Below are positions 25,601 through 38,070 of a stretch of 64,000 nucleotides of DNA, one piece after another. The translations under genes were made by a program, and so were the position numbers. The first letter of the stretch is position 1; every line of letters begins with the position of its first letter. The notes under the pieces were generated by a model. It did not search any database and was not told where the DNA came from. It saw nothing but the letters and a program-made list of their open reading frames with translations. Origin of the DNA: Parasponia andersonii (lineage: Eukaryota > Streptophyta > Magnoliopsida > Rosales > Cannabaceae); the NCBI GenBank assembly GCA_002914805.1, contig JXTB01000039.1:756753-820752 (forward strand), written 5' to 3'.

Positions 25601-28600
25601 AATATTAGAATTAAAAGTAAAATGAGCTAGATTACCAGCTACAATATGACCTAATCATGGATAAAGCTAAAAATTATCAAGGAAGACAACAAAAGTATTC
25701 ATAGAGAGAGACCTCTTCGCGGAAAGGAGAGCGCTCTCCACGGAAAGGAGGTTTTGAGCTAAATTACCTTTAACAAGATAACTGAGTTATATTAAAATTG
25801 TAAAAGGTAGAACATTAAAAAAATAAAAATAAAAATGGAAGCAGCTAGACAGCTGCTGCGGACCAGGAATGCAGGGATTTGTTGGAGCCCCAGTTTGCTG
25901 CGCCAAGGTTTGTTTCCATTTCTTAAAAATTTTTCCTTCTATTTTTTTTTTTAAAAAAAAGTGTAAAAAGTTTGTCGGCCTTTTTATTTATTTATTATGC
26001 TTATTTAAATGTTTATTGTCTTGGATGGGATGTTGAAATTCCAGTTGTTTCAGTCAAATTCAGGACCATATATTATATGTATGAGGGGAAGAATTGTTTA
26101 TTGTGGGTCATCGAAAAACTAGAAAAAAAAAAAACCAAGAAAGAAAAGGAAAACGGCCGGGCCCCCAAAAAAAACGAAAAAGAAAAACCTTGGCAACCCG
26201 CCAAAAATAAACAAAATTCATATTTTCTACAAATTAAAAATTGGATTAAGATGGCAACTAGGCACGAGACAAGTGTTTTTGAAGAAACTGTTAATTAGAT
26301 AGAATATCCTCACACATCATATTAGTATAACTCGACCATATATTAAGGTTTATTGGCATACCATATAATATATCTCACCATAGGCAATTATGCTTCATTC
26401 TTGTTTATAAAGGGATTTTAAGCGCTTTTAACAGAACCTTATGTAAACAAATTTCGTCTAATATGTAGTATGGACTCGCCGATTGAGTTATATTTTTGGT
26501 TCTTCGTATTTTGTATAGTTGGACTCCTTTGACCAATGTGCAAAAGACTTTACTCCTAAATGTAATAAAAATTGCAAGATGATTTTTCTTAAAGTTTTAT
26601 CTCATTCAAAGAAAGGAGTGGGTCAAAAATTCGAGTCTCTATGTTATTTTTGAGAGCTCAATTAAATAGGGATAGTTTTAGAAAGCGACTTACTATCAAA
26701 ATCTTATCCATTTTTTTTAATTAAAAAAATGCACAAGAACTTTGAAAAAAAAATTATAACTGAGTTATTTTATTCCTTCTTTTATGAAAAAAGTAAATTT
26801 AAAAGAAAATAAATAAACAAATAGGGATAAACTCAAAGTTTCCTAATAAGTTTTTTCTTTCTTATTTTCTTGACTGAAAAAGTTTCCCAAATGAGCTTAA
26901 AACCCTGGAGATACAATGATGAATATTTCTGAACTAGAATGTGGGGGCCAAAATTCCCTTTTTTTCCATATTTTTCTCTCCTTTCTCTTTCAAACAATTT
27001 ATTAAGATAATTAGAACAATCCATTGAATGAGTTGAGGGAAAATTAATTGCCAATAATCATGAATTTCGAAACCTATGACACTTTGCTTTTACCACGTTT
27101 TGTCGTTTAAAGAAGACAAATAATGAATAATTTTGATGGCTAAGATAATGTTAGAGGATTTTAACTCCATCTATTTCAAGAACTTTAGGAGATGATGTAA
27201 TGTCAAATCCACTATGGAGTAATATAATTGATAATAACTCGTTGAGCTATTTAAGGGCAGGTCCATGATTTGACACAAATGTATAGCAATTCTTATGCAC
27301 GATCAATTGCATCAAGTGATCATGACTGTAAACAGATTTTTTTTTTTTTTTTGCCTGGAAATGATAGTAAACAGAGTTGATTGTATTTCCAGGTCCCACA
27401 ACTTATTAACCACACAAATACAAGTTTTTACTTTTCTTCTTTTTAGAAAAATATGGTATTATTAAGTTACCTTTTCCTTGATCAAAAAAGAATTGAAGTT
27501 GTTTTTTCTTCATCATGAATTTTGACACAATAAGAGGGTGGCATAAATTATATAACATATGCTTAGATATTGTTTGGAATTGATCAATCTCACTCTCAAG
27601 AAGAGATTAATATTCAAGGGGTATTATTTGGTAAAGCCATGACCAAAGGAATTTTTTTTTTTTTTGAAGTAATAGTATGGATATATAAGTGGGCTTAACT
27701 GAAATAACACAAGTGGAATAGTCAACTCTAGTGAACACCGGCTAGTTTTAGTTCAAGTCATAGAAATGACATAAGAAGATGTAAGTCAATAAATGACTAT
27801 AGGTTTTGGATCCATGTTTATTAAGTTTTTATTTTAATTATAAATGATTAAAAAGGGTTATAATGATAGAAGTTGTTCCGGTTAATATTATGCTGACTTC
27901 GTGTGGAGTATATACGAATTCCTCTCAAAGTAAATTACCATAAACCTCAGTTCGAACCTGCGATTTCTATCATGAAGAATGAGTAATCTTATCACCCCCC
28001 AGCTGATTTTAGTGGTGTCCACACTGAAGGTTATAAATTCGCCCTAATTGCCACCGTAAATAAGCCAAAGTTGCCCAAGCAATACTGATAAGACAATATA
28101 ATTATTAAGAAGTCCTAAAAACCAGCTTTAAAAATCTTAATTACTTTTCTTCATGCAAGAAATATCACTGTTATTATCGTTTTGGTGATTGTGGTTTGTT
28201 TTATTCCTTTTGGGGTTTTTCCCCCGCGCTTTTACGGTAATGTTTCATTCTAACTTTCTACATATTTTATTTCCTTTTTTCCATAAATATGGCTAGACTT
28301 AGTTGGATGATAGTCACTTTAATTAGATGGGTGCCAACGATATGCCTAAAGTGACTTGATGGCTTGGACCTATATATGCAGTTTCTTTGAAAAAATAAGA
28401 AAAAAGAAAAAAAATCTAACTAGCTAAGTGTGGTTTCGATTGATTTAGTTTGATGGTGGCTACATGGACATTTACTATTACATTGGAAATTCTCAAATAA
28501 CACTATATTTTGTCAAAATTTTGACAAAAATTCCTGCATCTGAAAGTGTTAGAATATTCCCTAGACGTATATATATTGTGTTATTGAGAGAATTCGAATT

Positions 28601-30319
28601 TAAAGGCTATGAAATTAATCATCCCTCTTTTCATCATGAAATTGTAGGCAAATTCTTATTAAAAAAAAGACAAACTTACCCTTTTAATTAAAAAAAAAAT
28701 ACCAAACATTAATGGGGAACTCATACCAAATAGAATTAACTATGGTCCTTTAGCCAAAAAAAAAGGGGCTATTTTTTCAATAATTTTACCAAAAAGGGGC
28801 TTTAATTGTCCGCTGGTTAAATGCTCCAAGCATAACTTATTTTAATTTGTAAAATTTTTGGAGGTAATATTTTTCTAACCAATGAAATAAGCACACGTGG
28901 CAGGCAGACAAGAATGATGCATAAACGACATGTCGTTTCTACCATGAGAACTGACAATTGTCCAACCGTGGGTCATATGAAGAGGACAGTAGTTGCACAA
29001 ATGGACGGGCTGGGTTTGAACCTTGTCAAGAAATGATCCGCTTTAAGAACGTACATGATCAAATGATATCCGATCAAGAAGGCCGAACTCGCCGACCACG
29101 AAGATAGCTCATACCGAACACCAGCTTTTGACCATGGACTAATCCAACCATATGGAATATTTCTCGAGAAATATGTTACACTTAAAAATTAAGCTTTATA
29201 TACGCAAAGAATGATACGTAGATTCATACTTATCTCTGTTTGTACAAGAAATAAGTGAGACATATTTCACTATTTTATGGAACATGTGGCCACTAATTCT
29301 AGCAATTTTGGAAGCACAATGCCACAATAAATAATATGCACGGATTGCATTAGTTAAGAATTAAAATCTATACCAACGAAAATCAAATGAAAAAAAAACA
29401 AATTCCATGACCTAAGGCTCATTCATTCTTGATTTTTTTGCAATGGTCAAGAACATGTGGGTATAATGCCTTTTTTTTTGTTGTACTGGTCACCAATTGA
29501 AATTTTGCTTCCGCTGTCAAGTTCTCACTTACAAACGGTGGTTTAGAACTCGATCACGATCAAAAAGGTTCGATCAAGCTAGAAAACAAACATGCGGTTG
29601 TATCTTTTTTCATTTATTTATTTTATCGTATTCATGCTCCAAAATTGAGTTTCTATTGATGGTGAGGATTTGGGAGAGAAGAGGGCGGCAATCTTGGACT
29701 GTACTTAATTAAACAAAGAGGACCTTTGTTGTGAATGGCTTTTAAGTCATCATGTTTCCGAACATGAGTTTTAAAATAAGGAAAAAGAAAAAACCCGATA
29801 ATCTCCTTTTAAAGCCATTCAAAATTAAAAAGTCCAAACCTACAAATAACAAATAAATTTATACATACCAGGCAAAGAAATAGAGAAATACACTGATTGT
29901 TCTTTAATTTATGTCTTGATTTTTAATTTATTACGAAAATGACGTGATTTAGATAATTTGGTTCAGATTTGTTTAACTACATGTATAATTTACCTAAACA
30001 GTGTTTTTAAGTCTTTTTATTAAGGGGAAGTCATCGTTTCGACTAAAACTTTTCCAAAAGTTTACAATGACGTTAGATAGAATGATTTTATAATAACTAA
30101 ATTCAAAGGTCTTCTCTAAAAATATGATCAAATTCTAAGAGTTTCTCTAATATTTTTATGAGTCTTTGGCAAATTAGACCTTTCCCAAAATGTGTTTTAG
30201 GAAATACACCATATTTGATAGCATTTTAGTTAATAAACATTTTCAAGTTATAAGTTATTTTTTTTTTGAAAAAATGTGGTATTACTAATGACTTTCATTT
30301 ATTATAAATTAAAAAAAAA
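22662..30319. other. Gene-free AT-rich region
   Basis: I find no convincing protein gene or RNA gene. Open frames are short, of low complexity and without family features. Small visible items are poly(A)/poly(T) runs, a perfect 14-bp palindrome ggagagcgctctcc near 25,728, and a slightly GC-richer stretch near 28,900-29,150 that matches nothing I recognise. Confidence 0.45.
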
Positions 30320-30420
30320 ATCCTACTATCCAATCCCTATCCCATTGAGGATCCTACACAATCGAAATCCTAAATAATGGGTGCTCTTATCACTGAGCCA
30401 ACCTACTTCGTCAATAAGTT
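30320..30420 (-). repeat. Possible tRNA-derived SINE head
   Basis: On the minus strand ggctcagtgataagagc resembles a tRNA A-box region. A diverged B-box-like gatttcgattg follows, and a poly(T) run comes after that (plus-strand a-run near 30,311). Plant Au-type SINEs have this layout. No target duplication was found, so this is tentative. Confidence 0.3.
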
Positions 30421-30592
30421 ATAACTTATAAGTTTATTCTAAATATAAAAATGCCTTCGCACTTATTCTACTGGGCTTCCAGATCTGGCTAGTGAGCATC
30501 GTGTTGGGAAAAATCACCTTTCCGCTTGTGGCTTTTCGTATATGTGAATAGTACTATATATGCTACAGATCTTTCACTATAGGGAGAAAATT

Positions 30593-31990
30593 TGTTACAA
30601 ATATTTACAAATATTCACTCACAATCCTGATCTCAAATACACTTATGTACTCTCTCTTACAAGTATTTTCTCACTCACATCTTTCGCTAACACTCTTTGA
30701 AATCTCCTCTTATACAAAGAAACTAAACTCTCTTTGAAAGAAGAAATAAAAAAAAAATAAAAGATTTAATCATGGGAAATACTTATATTGTTTCTGATTT
30801 TTAGGATGCTTTGACAAAGCTAAGGAGAGGAATATTTATAGCAAAACTCCCCCGCTCCTTTCCATGTTCAAAACATACGCATGGACAAAGTCCACAAATG
30901 TAGATGGTCCACAAATATGGGTAGACAAAAGTCTACAAATGTGAATGGACAACAAATCTACAAAGGTGGCTGCCTATTTGTTTTGACCTCACTTGAAGAC
31001 TTGATATCTATCATGTTTTCACACACGATCAATGCAGTAACTCATCTAATAACTTATGTTGCTATCATTGTTTTTACTGACAATCACACTCTACTATATG
31101 AGTATACCACTTAGAACTGATGAATTCTAAGAATTTCATCTCGGCTCATGTTGAAAGAATCTTGTTGATAATTATAGTGTTGACTCCTATATTTGGCTTT
31201 TCTAGAAGTCCATCAGCCATCGGTATCATTCAGTATACACCTTGCATTAATACCAAATCAATGTTTTTGTGTAAACTTGTGAATCCTGAATTTGTTGTTA
31301 CTACATATCCTCTTTCATGGAAATTTTAGAAATCAACGCTATCATAGAGGAGCATCTATGCCTCTATTACAAAAGGCAATATTAGCAGCTTTATCAACTT
31401 GGAGCATCCAGCCGAACTCGTTCTATTTTTTGGGAAATTTCTTTTTATGTGTCCTGCTTGTCTGCACGTCCAATAGATGATATTTTTTTTCTTGAAGTTT
31501 CTTCTCTTTTTTTCGACCGTCAATGTTGATCTATTAGACGTGCAGACCAGCAGGACACATAAATATCATCTATTGGATGTGCAGACATTCTTTGAAACTT
31601 CAATGTTGATATTCACTCACAATCCTGATCTCAAATATACCTATGTACTCTCTCTTATAAGTATTTTCTCACTCACATCTTTCACTAACACTCTTTGAAA
31701 TCTCCTCTTATACAAAGAAACTAGACTCTCTTTGAAAGGAGAAAAAAAAAAGAAAAGAAAAGATTTAATCAAAGGAAATACTTAAATTACTTCTGAAGTT
31801 TGGGATGCTTTGATAAAGCTAATGAGGAGAGTGTTTATAGCAAAACTCCCCCTCTCCTTTCTATGTTCAAAACATACTCATGGACAAAGTCTATAAATGT
31901 AGATGCTTCATAAATATGGATAGACAAAAGTCCACAAACGTGGATAAACAATAAATCCACAAAGGTGGCTACCCATTTTTTTTAACCTCA
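30593..31990 (-). mobile_element. Small element with LTR-like direct repeats (TRIM-like)
   Basis: Two direct repeats of about 390 bp (30,593-30,991 and 31,604-31,990) surround about 610 bp. Both begin TGTT and end cctca. Both contain tattcactcacaatcctga, and on the minus strand a TATA-like gctataaatattcc or gctataaacact at the same relative place, as expected of LTR promoters. The interior is non-coding and short, as in TRIMs. No target duplication or primer site next to the repeat is evident, so a degraded LTR fossil or a plain segmental duplication remains possible. Confidence 0.5.
31446..31564. repeat. Inverted repeat within the small element
   Basis: The left arm at about 31,446-31,480 (atgtgtcctgcttgtctgca...) and the right arm at about 31,533-31,563 are reverse complements with very few mismatches, separated by about 50 bases. 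A third, partial direct copy (atcatctattggatgtgcag) follows at 31,566-31,585. Confidence 0.8.
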
Positions 31991-33697
31991 ACACATTGAG
32001 TCACTAAAAGCACCTTATATCGCTCGATACCTTGTCTTGTGCTTGACAATCTGATCTTTTTTTTTTCATTTCTCAAACAAGAGAAGAAGGATAGAGAAAT
32101 TAGGGCAAAGATTGTGTAGGCATATTGGGGATTATCGTAAGTGGGGTGTTGAGGTTGGGAAGGTGCCATCATGTGTGGGGATGCAGTGTCTACGGCACTA
32201 CTGGTTGGGAGTCGAGGTCATCTTCAGTTTTTACAGATGGAGGTTTGTCACGAACTAATTTTGAGAGGCGTAGACAGGATCTTGTGTCTAGGGTTATCAA
32301 CAAGATGCAGTTAGATACCTAGTTTTTTGTTGATTGGAGAAGAAAGATTGAGATTGAAATGAAGAGGAAAAGATAGGGAGATATCGTGCTTGAGAATGAC
32401 GGATATCCTAAGGAGAAAGAGAGAGATCCTATGAAAGGTAAGCCCACTCTTGTTTCATATCGTACCCAGCACGGTCTAATAAAATATCGTATTATACTCG
32501 TACTAGCCTAAACTCAAATACTTCAAGTCAACACGGTCTATAAGCACAGACTAATCTTGTGCCTACTCGCATTTGTGTTAAGTTTATTTTATGCTAGGCA
32601 CAATAAACCAAAACAAAATTAATTACCAATTTCTAACTGTCAATTAATATATTTTTCTATAAAAGAACAAAATTATTAATACCAATTAAGTATGAGTCAT
32701 GACCCAAGGTCACCTTTTGCCTTACCATGCTTGGTGCAGAATTTATTCGTATCGTGTCATCGTGCTTAATGGATAGTGCAGTCCATTTGACATCTCTAGA
32801 AGTAGTTCTCTCTCTTATTTTAATCAAGGGGCATTTGTATCTTTTTACGCCTCTATCTTTTTGGAAAAAAAAAATAAAAGAAAAGATGTCTAACAACTTT
32901 CAAAAAGGGTCTATTTTGTAAACTCCACCATAGAAAGGGTGTATCTAACAACTTTTCCTAATTTCATGTATACGAATCCTTTTTTTTTTTGAATGGAAAG
33001 TTTCCACGTAATTTCGGCAAAACATAGTTTTCTACAATAATTTCCCGATATTGTCATCTGATACCTCGTCTTCGCTCTAAGAAAAAGATGCATGTAGAAT
33101 AACTGAAACTCCTGCATAGGTAATATACTAACACAAATTCAGAACCTTTCAATCAAATATGATTCAAAGTATTGGGCCCACTATGCTCTCCTACATATGA
33201 TAAGCTAGAAATTGTTTATGGATAAGATTATGTTAGTTATGTTCACTCGAATAATACACACTAATTATTTGAAAAGTTTTAGAACTTGTCTTTTATTTTA
33301 TTTTTTCAGTTGTTTATTGTTGTTATGATTATTGGATTGCAAAAATTTCGAAGCATATGTAGCACTCGGATTGCCAATTAATAATACTGCATGATGATCT
33401 ATTTTGTATGCTAGGAAAATGTTGAACAAAGCATCTTCTACAACATAATGCCAAAAGGAAGTGCAAAAAGCTATTTGATTATTTAGCAACCTTTTCCGAA
33501 CAAAAAAATAAAATAAAATAAAATTTAGAAAAATCATATGGACGTAATTAAGTTGATCCCCATTGGAATCTCATGTGCAAGTTATTCTTTAAAAAAAATA
33601 AATAAAGAGTCAATTATAGATTGCAGAAAGAGGATTTTTTTTGTTTTTTGAAGGGATAAAGAAGAATAATTTGGTGAAATAAGGAAAAGGTTTTTTT
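31991..33697. other. Intergenic region without a recognised gene
   Basis: A somewhat GC-richer patch at 32,120-32,420 has an open frame of 65 codons (32,125-32,322, plus) with no recognisable family features. Its continuation suggests a decayed coding fragment of unknown origin. The rest is AT-rich with nothing assignable. Confidence 0.4.
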
Positions 33698-34313
33698 AAT
33701 ACAAAAACTCGTAAAACTCAGAACAATTTAATAAAATTAATCCTGAACTCAAATTTTTAAAAGAAAACCTTATGAAATCCCTAGTATTAGTTCTATTAGA
33801 AAAAACTCTTAGATTATTGTTTCATGTTAATCCTTTTTAATCTTTTCTGCCCAAAACTGCTGTTAATTAGTATTTGTCTAAAATGTGCTTATCTTATGAA
33901 TAAAATTGAAAAAAAAAAAGGAAATTATTATTAAAAAAAATTTAGGGATATCATTTTCGTTCAAGATAAGGGGAAGAAATTGAAAAATTTTATATAGTTT
34001 TAATATAAATCTACTTTGGTCTTAGTATTCATATATCTAAAAGAGAATTATATGAATACTTTGACCAAAATAAATCGAAAAAATTAGAAAATTTTAAATG
34101 GTTCCAATATGAATCTACTTTAGTCAAGATATTTATATATCTAAAAGAGAGTTATATGAATACTTGGACCAAAGTAAATTATATTAAAATTGTATAAAAT
34201 TTGGCATTATATGTCTCATAAAATTGGCTATTATGTCCTATAAAATTGGAATGACAAAATATAAAATTGGCAAAAAAAAAGTCCCATAAAGTTGTCAATA
34301 TATTCATATACCT

Positions 34314-34356
<43 letters not shown>

Positions 34357-34770
34357 TAATATTTGGACCAAAAAAGATCCATATCAGAACTATATAAAAT
34401 TTTTCAATTTCTTATACTTGTCTTGAACAAAAACGATAACCCAACTCGTTTTTTTAAATAATAATTTCCCTTTATTTCCAATTTTACTCCTACTAAGTTG
34501 AGCATGTTTTGGCAAGTGTTAATTAACCTCGGCATTGAAAAAAAAAGATCAAAAAATATTAATGTGAAAGGAAAATCTAAAAATAAGAACATAAAACTAA
34601 AAGCTATAAATAAAAAAAATGGGGACTCAACCTTTAAAAATAATAATAATAATAGAAATATTTTTCTTTCTAACAAAACTAATAATATGGACTTTAGAGG
34701 TTTTGGCCCGACAAATTGAGTTTAAGTTTAACTTTATTATTTATTTTCAAATTCAGAGAATTTTTGTAAT
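33698..34770. mobile_element. Long-arm inverted-repeat (foldback or MULE-like) element
   Basis: Arms of roughly 330-420 bp (about 33,698-34,033 and 34,350-34,770) are reverse complements along their whole length. For example, aaattgaaaaattttatata and ggaaattattatt on the left recur inverted on the right, as do ttagttctattagaaa and its inverse near 34,660. The middle holds two tandem units of about 104 bp (from 33,979 and 34,083) and a (TA)n run at 34,317-34,349. There is no coding capacity. Long terminal inverted repeats are typical of MULE-derived MITEs. The target duplication was not identified and the outer ends are approximate. Confidence 0.65.
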
Positions 34771-34964
34771 AAGAAGCCTCAGAAAAAACACACATTAGCA
34801 ACATATTCGTGACAATTTCCAATTTTTTTTAAAAAAATTATATGTTAGAGAAAGGGGCTGTTAGGTATAAAATACCTCTATATACACAATATGTTAATAA
34901 ACAGTAACAACCAAGCGTGTCTCCTATAAGATCATTTTTTTAAAAGAAAATAATCAGGGATAAT

Positions 34965-35347
34965 TAGGGGTAGTAATATAAGTCATTACACGATAATACG
35001 ATTCGAAACTAACACGATTAGCTGAACCTACTTGACACAAAATTGACTCAAATTGACACGATTAAGTAATTTTTTAATAAATTATATTAAATAATTATTT
35101 TCAAAAAAGTATTTTTTTCATAAATTTCTCGAAGATAAAATAAAAAACATAAAGATAATGGACTAGTTTCTCTCACTATAGTAAAACTTAATTAAAAAAA
35201 TCGAGTAAACTAACAATTATACTATTTATATACATTTTGACCCATCAATCTGCATGTCATTTTCATTAAACAGGTGACATGTAGGTTAATTTGCTAACGA
35301 TATAATTTAATTAGGTTAAACATGCACAATACAGATTGTCGCCCCTA
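34965..35347. mobile_element. hAT-type MITE, diverged copy
   Basis: It begins taggggtagtaat and ends attgtcgccccta. The flanks gggataat and atgataat agree at six of eight positions. The interior carries acacgatta and cacgataa words like the elements at 1-305 and 53,311-53,798. It is about 383 bp and non-coding. Confidence 0.6.
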
Positions 35348-36059
35348 ATGATAATTACATATCAAAGTTGGACCATATTTTTTGTTGGGTTGATATTAGA
35401 CTTTCTAATACTTTTACATACAAAAACAAAAAAAAATACAAAATTACGGTCGGGACAATTTTTTTTTCTGATTTTCATACCAATACTAATTTCTTTTAGA
35501 AAAATATTATTTTTTAAAAAATTTTTAAAAAATACTATTTCTAAAAATGGTTACTAGTTACTAATGTTTAAAAATTGGTTATCAGTTACCAGTTATAAGT
35601 TACATAACAATTATAAATATCTATAGGTATTTTTTTTATCCGTTAGATCATTGATTTAACGGCTACTATAATTTAACTAGTTAGAAAAAAAATAAAAATT
35701 AAAATAAATACTAATTATTTAATATTTTTTTCTCTCCACCTTTTATTATGAAAAAACATGTGTGATAAATTTTAATTTAACAAAATAATATCTATAGATA
35801 GGTATTAAAAAAAATACCTATTGCATGGGTGCCCTATATATATAATTTTTTTTTTCAAAAGTTCAGCGGTAGTAATTGCCCTCACTGGACCCTTAAGGGC
35901 TCTGTCCTGAGATATATCATATTTTTTATTTGATGTATACATTGATATGTCAATCACTCTACTATAGTATTTGAATTACAGACATTTATTTAAAATAGGT
36001 CTAAAATTTGGTCACGTTTACAATAAACTTTAAAACAAAATTTAAAATTACCAAAAGTT
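35348..36059. other. AT-rich gene-free sequence
   Basis: Low-complexity sequence with no gene or element ends recognised. Confidence 0.45.
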
Positions 36060-36600
36060 TGGTCCACACTTCAATGGAATTTCAGTAACACTTCAGAAAC
36101 ACTGTTACCGTCGAGGCCTATGAAGGACACAATGTCCTTAAAACTGATTCGCTCCCTCTACTAGAATGCTTGAGGACTTCAGCTAGCGTCAGTTTCTCAG
36201 GATACAACGACAAAGAGTGGTAGACAAAGCACCAACACCTCCACTCTATGAACTGGATAGTTTTGAACTCCAACACATTAAGAACCCTAGCTACAAAATT
36301 CCTAAACACTCGAAGAACTTCAGCTAGTAAACTCAAGAACTCAAGAGCATTCGAAAAACTAGAGAAATTGAGAGATGGCGGTAGAGAGAAATCAGAGAGG
36401 AAGCTAATGATTTTTGGGTTTTAGAATGATGTAGGGAAGCTCTCCTTTTATAGTCATTTGGAGTGAGAGGTTACAGACCATACTTTCAATTGGAATAAAT
36501 TCAATAAAGCCAAATATGGCTCTTACATGGCCAAAAAACACTTGGTACTAATGCTTGGCAGAATGGGAAATTTCTAGATCATTTGAGTAGTGAGTAGTAG
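36060..36600 (-). repeat. Solo-LTR-like Copia remnant
   Basis: On the minus strand a ctataaaaggagagc TATA-like site (about 36,440-36,455) and downstream tcctctctgatttctctct sequence mirror the promoter layout of the Copia LTR at 11,343-12,439. The adjacent region (36,118-36,336) is richer in GC than its surroundings. No second copy, internal region or target duplication was found. Confidence 0.4.
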
Positions 36601-38070
36601 ATACTAGATTTGAATGTATAAAATATCAATGTACATGTACACGAAACAAAATAATCATGAAATAATAAGTGCGAATACTGAAACTGAATTAATCTTAATT
36701 GATCGGATTTAATCTATACTATGAGACAATCCTGATTTAGTTCATATATTGCTCCTGCCTTTGCTTCTCTTTTACTATGAGACTTTCTCATAAAGCAGAG
36801 AGTGGATAACTGAAGTCCGAAGTAGCGTTCCCTTTTGTTTATTGTGTTTTTTTTTTCTGGTTTTAATTCTGATTCAAAATTACTTTTACTTTAAATAAAA
36901 CTAAGTGTAATTACTAAATTCTATCAGCCATTTGAAGTCCTCGCAGCTTTCTTCAGCTGTGGATTCTATTTGTTAGTGATGTTTAACATTTTATTTCCTC
37001 AGTTGGCAATGGTTCTTGCTGTTTTATTTGTCATTCTGGAAATATGTGGCTTCTTTTGCAATGCCTTAATATGATGAGGTGTGGCTAGTCTGTTTCAGTT
37101 TGTCTCTAATTCTGTAATTGCATGTGACATGGACGTGGACTTTTTTTCGGGCTTCTTACAGAAATTAGGCCCATAAGGTTAAAAATTTTTTAAAAAAATT
37201 AGAAAAATTTCAGATTGATTTAGAAAATTATTACTTTTAATAATATTTCGAAAATACCATTTTTTCTTCAAAATTAGTATTTTTTCTGTAATACTCGAAG
37301 TAATCAGTTAGTTATTTCAAGTGACTAAACTAATTACTCAAAAAAACCAACCAAGTTACTAATTTGATAGATTATCTTAAGTACCTCGTCAACTAATAAA
37401 AAGTAATTTTTTCTAAATATTTTTTTAAAAAAAGTATTTTTCAAATAAAATCCGGAATTTTTTAAACAATTTTAGAATCTGAGATTTTTCAATTGTTTTT
37501 CAAACTTTTTACCATAAAAAAAAAATCCAATTTCCTCCTTTCTTTTCGGCTTGGACCATATATTCTTGCTGAGAAGCCCAAGCCCATTTATAGTTAATTG
37601 CTCAATAGCCGGTGGTAGAACTCAACAGATATAACGCTACCGCTGGTCACTTTTAAGCTTACCAAACATATCCATCCGTCTAACAATAATCCAACAAAAT
37701 AAAATAAAATAAAAGGACGTCTACTTGCGTTTGAGCCGATAACAAATTACAAGGCCTAAGATATTTGCATAATTATATGGCCTATACATTTGGCAAGGAT
37801 TACCTTTACTTTTGGGCAAATTATCAATGCCTGACAACATAACACACACAAACTACAATTTTAAACAAGAAATTTGTCCATAGTTCTGCTTTAATCTGAC
37901 TAATGCAAACTATACAATAGCAATTCAAGTGTCCCTGTGACATTCATCATCGAAGAACACCATAAAACTTGATAATTCGGAAGATACTAGTAAGTTATAT
38001 TCAGCAAGACACTTAGAGCAAAACTGGTTGGAACCATTTCCTTCGGATGAAATGATAGTAGATTAAAGAA
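36601..38070. other. 3' flank of the TSK gene
   Basis: No gene is supported. The first few hundred bases below 38,071 are presumably the TSK 3' untranslated region on the minus strand. The rest is AT-rich intergenic sequence. Confidence 0.45.

Noticed and set aside
25972-26298. 108-codon plus-strand open frame with Lys-rich run
   Set aside because: The coding look comes from poly(A)-type low complexity; no domain or conserved motif.
27930-28020. Possible tRNA or SINE on the minus strand around a ggttcgaactg B-box-like word
   Set aside because: No cloverleaf can be drawn and the A-box match is weak, so the B-box word alone is not enough.
32125-32322. 65-codon plus-strand frame in a GC-richer patch
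   Set aside because: No family recognised and the frame closes quickly; kept only as a note in the intergenic entry.
36118-36336. 72-codon minus-strand frame with Leu/Val-rich sequence
   Set aside because: It falls in an LTR-like remnant and resembles LTR leader sequence rather than a host protein.
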